NCBI GenBank assembly: GCA_003601785.1
Contig: PIYA01000002.1
Span: forward strand, 1-25,364
Length of the DNA stretch: 25,364 nt
Origin: Candidatus Bathyarchaeota archaeon
Lineage (GTDB): Archaea > Thermoproteota > Bathyarchaeia > Bathyarchaeales > Bathycorpusculaceae
Reading direction: 5' to 3'
Positions 22,549 through 25,364 of this stretch are shown here, one piece after another. The stretch's first letter is position 1. Every line of letters begins with the position of its first letter. Both the position numbers and the translations under genes were made by a program. The notes under the pieces are model-generated. The model was not told where the DNA came from. It saw nothing but the letters and a program-made list of their open reading frames with translations, and made no database searches.

Positions 22549-23993
22549 ATGAGTGGAAAAGTTCCTCTTGAAAAGATAGATGATTACACCTGGCGTATTC
22601 CACAGTATAAGCCTGGCATGCGTGTTCCAGGCATGGTTTTTGCGAATCGGGAACTGTTAGAAAAAATGCAGACGGATAGAACTCTCGGGCAATGCGTGAA
22701 CGTGGCGCATCTGCCCGGCATTTACAAGTATTCCATAACTCTGCCTGACGGGCATGAAGGCTATGGTTTTCCGATAGGTGGTGTTGCGGCAACGGATTAT
22801 AATGAAGGCGTAATCAGTCCAGGCGGTGTGGGATACGACATAAACTGCGGCGTCCGTTTGGTGACAACAAATCTTTCAGAACAGGATATCAGACCAAAAC
22901 TCGCTCAGCTGGCAAACGCTATCTTTCAAAATGTTCCATGCGGTCTGGGAAGTCGCAGAAAAGATTTCAGGGTTTCGGTGCATGATTTGGAAAGGCTTGT
23001 AGTGGAAGGTGTTCACTGGGCTATCGACCACGGGCTTGGATGGTCTGAAGACATAAAGCACCATGAAGAACAGGGATGCATGAAAAACGCGAATCCAGAT
23101 AAGGTTTCAACAACGGCGAAAAATAGAGGGTTGACGCAAATTGGCACTCTAGGTTCGGGAAATCACTTCCTTGAAATCCAGAAAGTGGATGAGATTTATG
23201 ATGAGAGAGCAGCCAAGAGCTTCGGAATAGAGCATGAGGGACAAGTGACAATTATGATTCACTGCGGCTCAAGAGGTTTCGGTCATCAGATATGCTCAGA
23301 CTATTTGAGGGTTATGGAACGGGCTGTTCAAAAATACAAGATTGCACTGCCGGACCGTGAACTTGCCTGTGCACCTGGGAACACCAAGGAAGCAGAAGAC
23401 TATTATCAAGCAATGGCTTGCGCCGTCAATTACGCCTTCGTAAACCGTCAAACCATAATGCACTGGGTTAGAGAGAGCTTCAAGCATGTCTTCAGAGAAG
23501 ACCCTGAAAGGTTCGGGTTAAACCTTGTTTACGATGTAGCTCACAACATTGCAAAGATAGAAACACACATGGTGAACGGTGAACGGAGGAAGGTTTGGGT
23601 TCACAGAAAAGGAGCAACGAGAGCCTTCCCGCCAGGACACCCAGACATTCCAGCGGAGTTGGGCAGCCAGTGCTCATACCTGGAAGTATGGGGACAAGCT
23701 CTTGGCTTCTTGTGGGTACAGAGAAAGCCATGCAGATAACCTTCGGCTCTACCGCTCATGGAGCTGGGAGGATGCTCAGTCGACACGCTGCAAAAAGAAG
23801 ATTTTGGGGTGGAGACGTCAAAAAAGCTTTGGAGCAACGTGGGATTTTTGTTAGAGCTGCAAGCTCCGTTGTTTTGGCTGAGGAGGCAGATCCAGCGTAC
23901 AAAAACGTGGATGTTGTCGCTGAGGTGAGCGATAAGGTTGGGATAGCTACGAAGGTTGCAAGGTTTGTTCCATTAGCCGTTGTTAAGGGTTAA
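22549..23993 (+). pseudogene. rtcB: RNA-splicing ligase RtcB, frame broken near 23655
   Basis: RtcB joins 2',3'-cyclic phosphate and 5'-OH RNA ends, in archaea mainly tRNA exons. The first frame (22549-23739) carries LPGIYKYSITLPDGHEGYGF, GGVGYDINCGVRL (metal Cys), TLGSGNHFLEI, IHCGSRGFGHQ and DVAHNIAK, then RKGATRAFPPGHPDIPAE. After that it runs into unrelated sequence. The rest continues in another frame from about 23658: VGQPVLIPGSMGT, FGSTAHGAGRMLSR with the guanylylated histidine, and ARFVPLAVVKG, ending at TAA 23991-23993. Joined, the parts give close to the usual length of about 480. By family alignment, about 10 bases (PxxYRxVG region) are missing. Everything else looks conserved, so a recent mutation or an assembly error is likely. 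The first fragment alone lacks the catalytic histidine. Confidence 0.9.
23650..23662 (+). other. Frameshift/deletion site in rtcB
   Basis: ccagcggagttgg is where the two rtcB frames meet. Frame one reads Pro-Ala-Glu, and the other frame resumes as Val-Gly-Gln-Pro from 23658. Archaeal RtcB normally has five residues between that Pro and Val, but only five bases remain here. No slippery heptamer is evident. Confidence 0.8.
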
Positions 23994-23998
23994 ACTGG

Positions 23999-24346
23999 TC
24001 AACCACGTTTCTTTTTTCTTTTAAACTTCAGCTCTTCCGTTGCGTGTGCCTTCTGCAACTCGCTCATATACCAGCTTCTTTCCCTTGCGTAGTGGATGCT
24101 TAGGGCTATTCCTAAGCAGAGAAGGACAAGTCCAACGGATATTAAAGATAAACCTAAGAGGCTGTAAGGATGCCGTGTCAGATGATAAGGAAAAATCAGA
24201 AACCACTCTGGATTTTCAACGGTTATCACGGTTTCCAATAATCCTCCGACAAAAAATATGGTGCCCATAACCGTTATGAGATATCCTATTGTCTCGTTAT
24301 GTCTTGACTCCTCAGCTTTTTCGTGTAGGTAGCTGCTGAAAAGCAT
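23999..24346 (-). CDS. Small two-helix membrane protein, function unknown
   Basis: 115 residues not assigned to a family. Two hydrophobic stretches are seen, IGYLITVMGTIFFVGGLLET and LLGLSLISVGLVLLCLGIAL. A loop (NPEWFLIFPYHLTRHPYS) lies between them and a highly basic C-terminus (LKFKRKKKRG) follows the second, consistent with cytoplasmic ends. GTGA stands 6 bp before the ATG. The gene is convergent with rtcB (5-bp gap) and divergent from the zinc-finger gene. Codon use looks like its neighbours, which supports it as a real gene despite its size. Confidence 0.62.
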   Translation of the reverse strand: MLFSSYLHEKAEESRHNETIGYLITVMGTIFFVGGLLETVITVENPEWFLIFPYHLTRHPYSLLGLSLISVGLVLLCLGIALSIHYARERSWYMSELQKAHATEELKFKRKKKRG

Positions 24347-24444
24347 CAGATTTCACAATTTGACAAGAAAGACCGACATCTATAAGGTTTATCGCAGAAA
24401 CCGAATACTCGGTGTTAACCGACACTTATATCAAAAGCAACCAT

Positions 24445-24453
24445 TTTATATAA
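24445..24453 (+). promoter_or_regulatory. TATA box of the zinc-finger/DUF7662-like gene
   Basis: tttatataa is about 29-37 bp before the TTG start at 24482, so transcription should start close to the start codon. A GTGA at 24472-24475 may still act as ribosome-binding site, 6 bp before the TTG. The remaining gap (24347-24440) has two more AT-rich stretches that may drive the divergent membrane protein gene. Confidence 0.5.
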
Positions 24454-24481
24454 TTTAACAGAACAGTTGCCGTGATGATTC

Positions 24482-25156
24482 TTGGTAATTAAAGAAGAAT
24501 GTGGAATCTGCGGTCGCGTTTTTCCCATAAGCTATCTGAGAAGATGTCAAAGATGCGGAGGCTTATTCTGCAAGGATTGCATGGTTCCAGACGTTTCAAC
24601 AGGTGACCCTACAAAAATGCTCTGTCTGAACTGTGCGAGGAAAATTGTCTCGCCGCATCGTTCCAGAGGCAAATACGACGCCCTCACAAGCTACTTAAGG
24701 TATAGAGCAGCCTTCACGGACACGGTTAAACTGTCCTTTCCAAAAATAGATGGGATAATAGGTGACAATCTGCCTCTAAGTGCATACCGCAACGAAAACT
24801 GGTGGAGCAACTCTCCCAGCAGTGCACACGCCAAGGCATGGCTTAATGCTGGCTGGGAAACGCGAGAAGTGAACCTGCAGAAGGGCTACGTAGTTTTCCA
24901 GAAATTAAAGAGAAAAAACGTTCAGGCTGGAGGTTTAAAGAGGAAAAGGTTCAAAGAGAACATTAAGAAGCCGTTCACACCTGCACCGTATCATCCCTCA
25001 AGAATAAGGAAACCTTCAAAAACCAAAATCTCAAAGCTTTACGCCAGACTTAAAAACTTGGAGCGAAAGAGAGCATCCGTAACAAGCCGCCACGGGTTCA
25101 AACCGAAACCAGCACACGAGAAAAGGCTTTTTAAACCGGAAGAGAAACCCGGATAA
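24482..25156 (+). CDS. Eight-cysteine (FYVE/RING-like) zinc finger plus DUF7662-like domain
   Basis: 224 residues in three parts. Residues 7-51 hold four CxxC pairs (Cys7/10, 22/25, 30/33, 48/51) with the cross-brace spacing of FYVE/RING fingers; RRCQRCGGLFCKDC looks much like a FYVE core. Residues about 65-145 (TSYLRYRAAFTDTVKLSFPK, then IIGDNLPLSAYRNENWWSNS and HAKAWLNAGWETREVNL) match the pattern I associate with DUF7662 (LPxSA...WWxN...AWLxAGW). The last 80 residues are strongly basic and proline-rich, suggesting nucleic-acid binding. The start is TTG 24482, the first possible after an in-frame TGA. Function is unknown and the domain calls are by eye. Confidence 0.75.
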   Translation: MVIKEECGICGRVFPISYLRRCQRCGGLFCKDCMVPDVSTGDPTKMLCLNCARKIVSPHRSRGKYDALTSYLRYRAAFTDTVKLSFPKIDGIIGDNLPLSAYRNENWWSNSPSSAHAKAWLNAGWETREVNLQKGYVVFQKLKRKNVQAGGLKRKRFKENIKKPFTPAPYHPSRIRKPSKTKISKLYARLKNLERKRASVTSRHGFKPKPAHEKRLFKPEEKPG

Positions 25157-25210
25157 AATAACACTAATTTCACAAACATCCCATGAAGTTCATAGAAAAG
25201 ATAGTCGATG

Positions 25211-25253
25211 AACTAATCAGCTTAATTAGTTATTTAAAAAAGAGTAACTAATT
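25211..25253. repeat. Three-part inverted repeat upstream of tRNA-Val
   Basis: AACTAAT (25211-25217), AATTAGTTA (25224-25232) and TAACTAATT (25245-25253). The middle element can pair with either the first (7 bp) or the third (9 bp), giving two mutually exclusive hairpins. An AT run lies in the second loop. It follows the zinc-finger gene by about 55 bp. The 160-bp gap 25157-25316 otherwise shows no convincing gene. Confidence 0.45.
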
Positions 25254-25283
25254 CAAGATTCTTTATTCTGTAGGACCTAAAAC

Positions 25284-25291
25284 TTAATAAA
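25284..25291 (+). promoter_or_regulatory. Putative TATA box for tRNA-Val
   Basis: ttaataaa lies about 26-33 bp before the first base of the tRNA, the usual distance for archaeal tRNA promoters. Confidence 0.4.
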
Positions 25292-25316
25292 ACAAGCTTT
25301 TTTAATGAAAATAGTT

Positions 25317-25364
25317 GGGCCGGTAGTCTAGCTCGGTTAGGACATCTGCTTGACGTGCAGAAGG
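25317..25364 (+). tRNA. tRNA-Val (anticodon GAC), 3' partial
   Basis: GGGCCGG (25317-25323) is the 5' acceptor strand, followed by TA at positions 8-9 and a D arm with the AGCTCGGTTAGGAC pattern. The anticodon stem TCTGC (25345-25349) pairs with GCAGA (25357-25361) around the loop TTGACGT, whose anticodon GAC (25352-25354) reads GUC/GUU valine codons. The window ends in the variable region, so the T arm and 3' acceptor strand are not seen. No intron is visible at the common site after base 37. Confidence 0.93.

Noticed and set aside
23579..23854. Third-frame reading across the rtcB frameshift
   Set aside because: It shares no similarity with RtcB; the true continuation is the frame containing VGQPVLIPGSMGT and STAHGAGR.
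22549..23993. Intein or intron as the cause of the rtcB frame change
   Set aside because: RtcB inteins are known, but here sequence is missing and not added, and there is no intein block or bulge-helix-bulge motif.
25182..25250. 22-codon reading (starts MKFIEKIVDE) before the tRNA
   Set aside because: It has no ribosome-binding site, overlaps the inverted repeat and resembles no family.
1..25364. CRISPR array, transposase or insertion sequence
   Set aside because: No regularly spaced repeats, transposase motifs or terminal inverted repeats were seen on either strand.

Overview
The window reads as an archaeal chromosome segment. The protein set is archaeal throughout: uS13, uS4, uS11, RNA polymerase subunits D and N, eL18, uL13, uS9, uS2, eS8, SRP19, aRF1, archease/RtcB and isopentenyl phosphate kinase. 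Starts are a mix of ATG, GTG and TTG, ribosome-binding sites are often of the GGTGA type, and TATA-like boxes lie about 25-30 bp before several starts. Two tetrahydromethanopterin (H4MPT) C1 enzymes beside this core suggest a TACK-type lineage with a Wood-Ljungdahl methyl branch, for example Bathyarchaeia. That lineage call is an inference and has not been tested phylogenetically.

Positions 1-12664 (+) are a dense gene train. First comes uS13 (5' end outside the window), uS4 and uS11. After a 117-bp gap follow RpoD (with two complete 4Fe-4S motifs), eL18, uL13, uS9, RpoN, a divergent enolase, uS2 and a MEMO1-like protein. The isoprenoid genes are next: mevalonate kinase, isopentenyl phosphate kinase, type 2 IPP isomerase and a polyprenyl diphosphate synthase. 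Glutamyl-tRNA synthetase and SRP19 close the train. Many junctions overlap, which points to translational coupling. The kinase pair implies the archaeal form of the mevalonate pathway, supplying membrane lipid precursors.

Positions 12668-17647 are mixed. eS8 lies convergent on the minus strand. An AbrB/VapC toxin-antitoxin pair follows, with a perfect palindrome at its promoter, then a DUF167 protein. On the minus strand are aRF1 and a two-gene operon of an MtdA/MtdB-type methylene-H4MPT dehydrogenase and formylmethanofuran:H4MPT formyltransferase (Ftr).

Positions 17754-19298 carry membrane proteins: a small DUF3096-like protein, an ECF S-component-like protein and a VIT1/CCC1-like transporter. 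Positions 19423-23993 hold an M42 aminopeptidase, archease, a winged-helix regulator, a metallo-beta-lactamase-fold hydrolase and the RNA ligase RtcB. The RtcB reading frame is broken near its 3' end. The last part has a small two-helix membrane protein, a protein joining a FYVE/RING-like eight-cysteine zinc finger to a DUF7662-like domain, and the first two thirds of a tRNA-Val(GAC) gene cut by the window end.

The points most worth a second look are the dehydrogenase-Ftr operon, the broken RtcB frame, the zinc finger-DUF7662 fusion, the divergent enolase, and the palindromic operator of the toxin-antitoxin pair.
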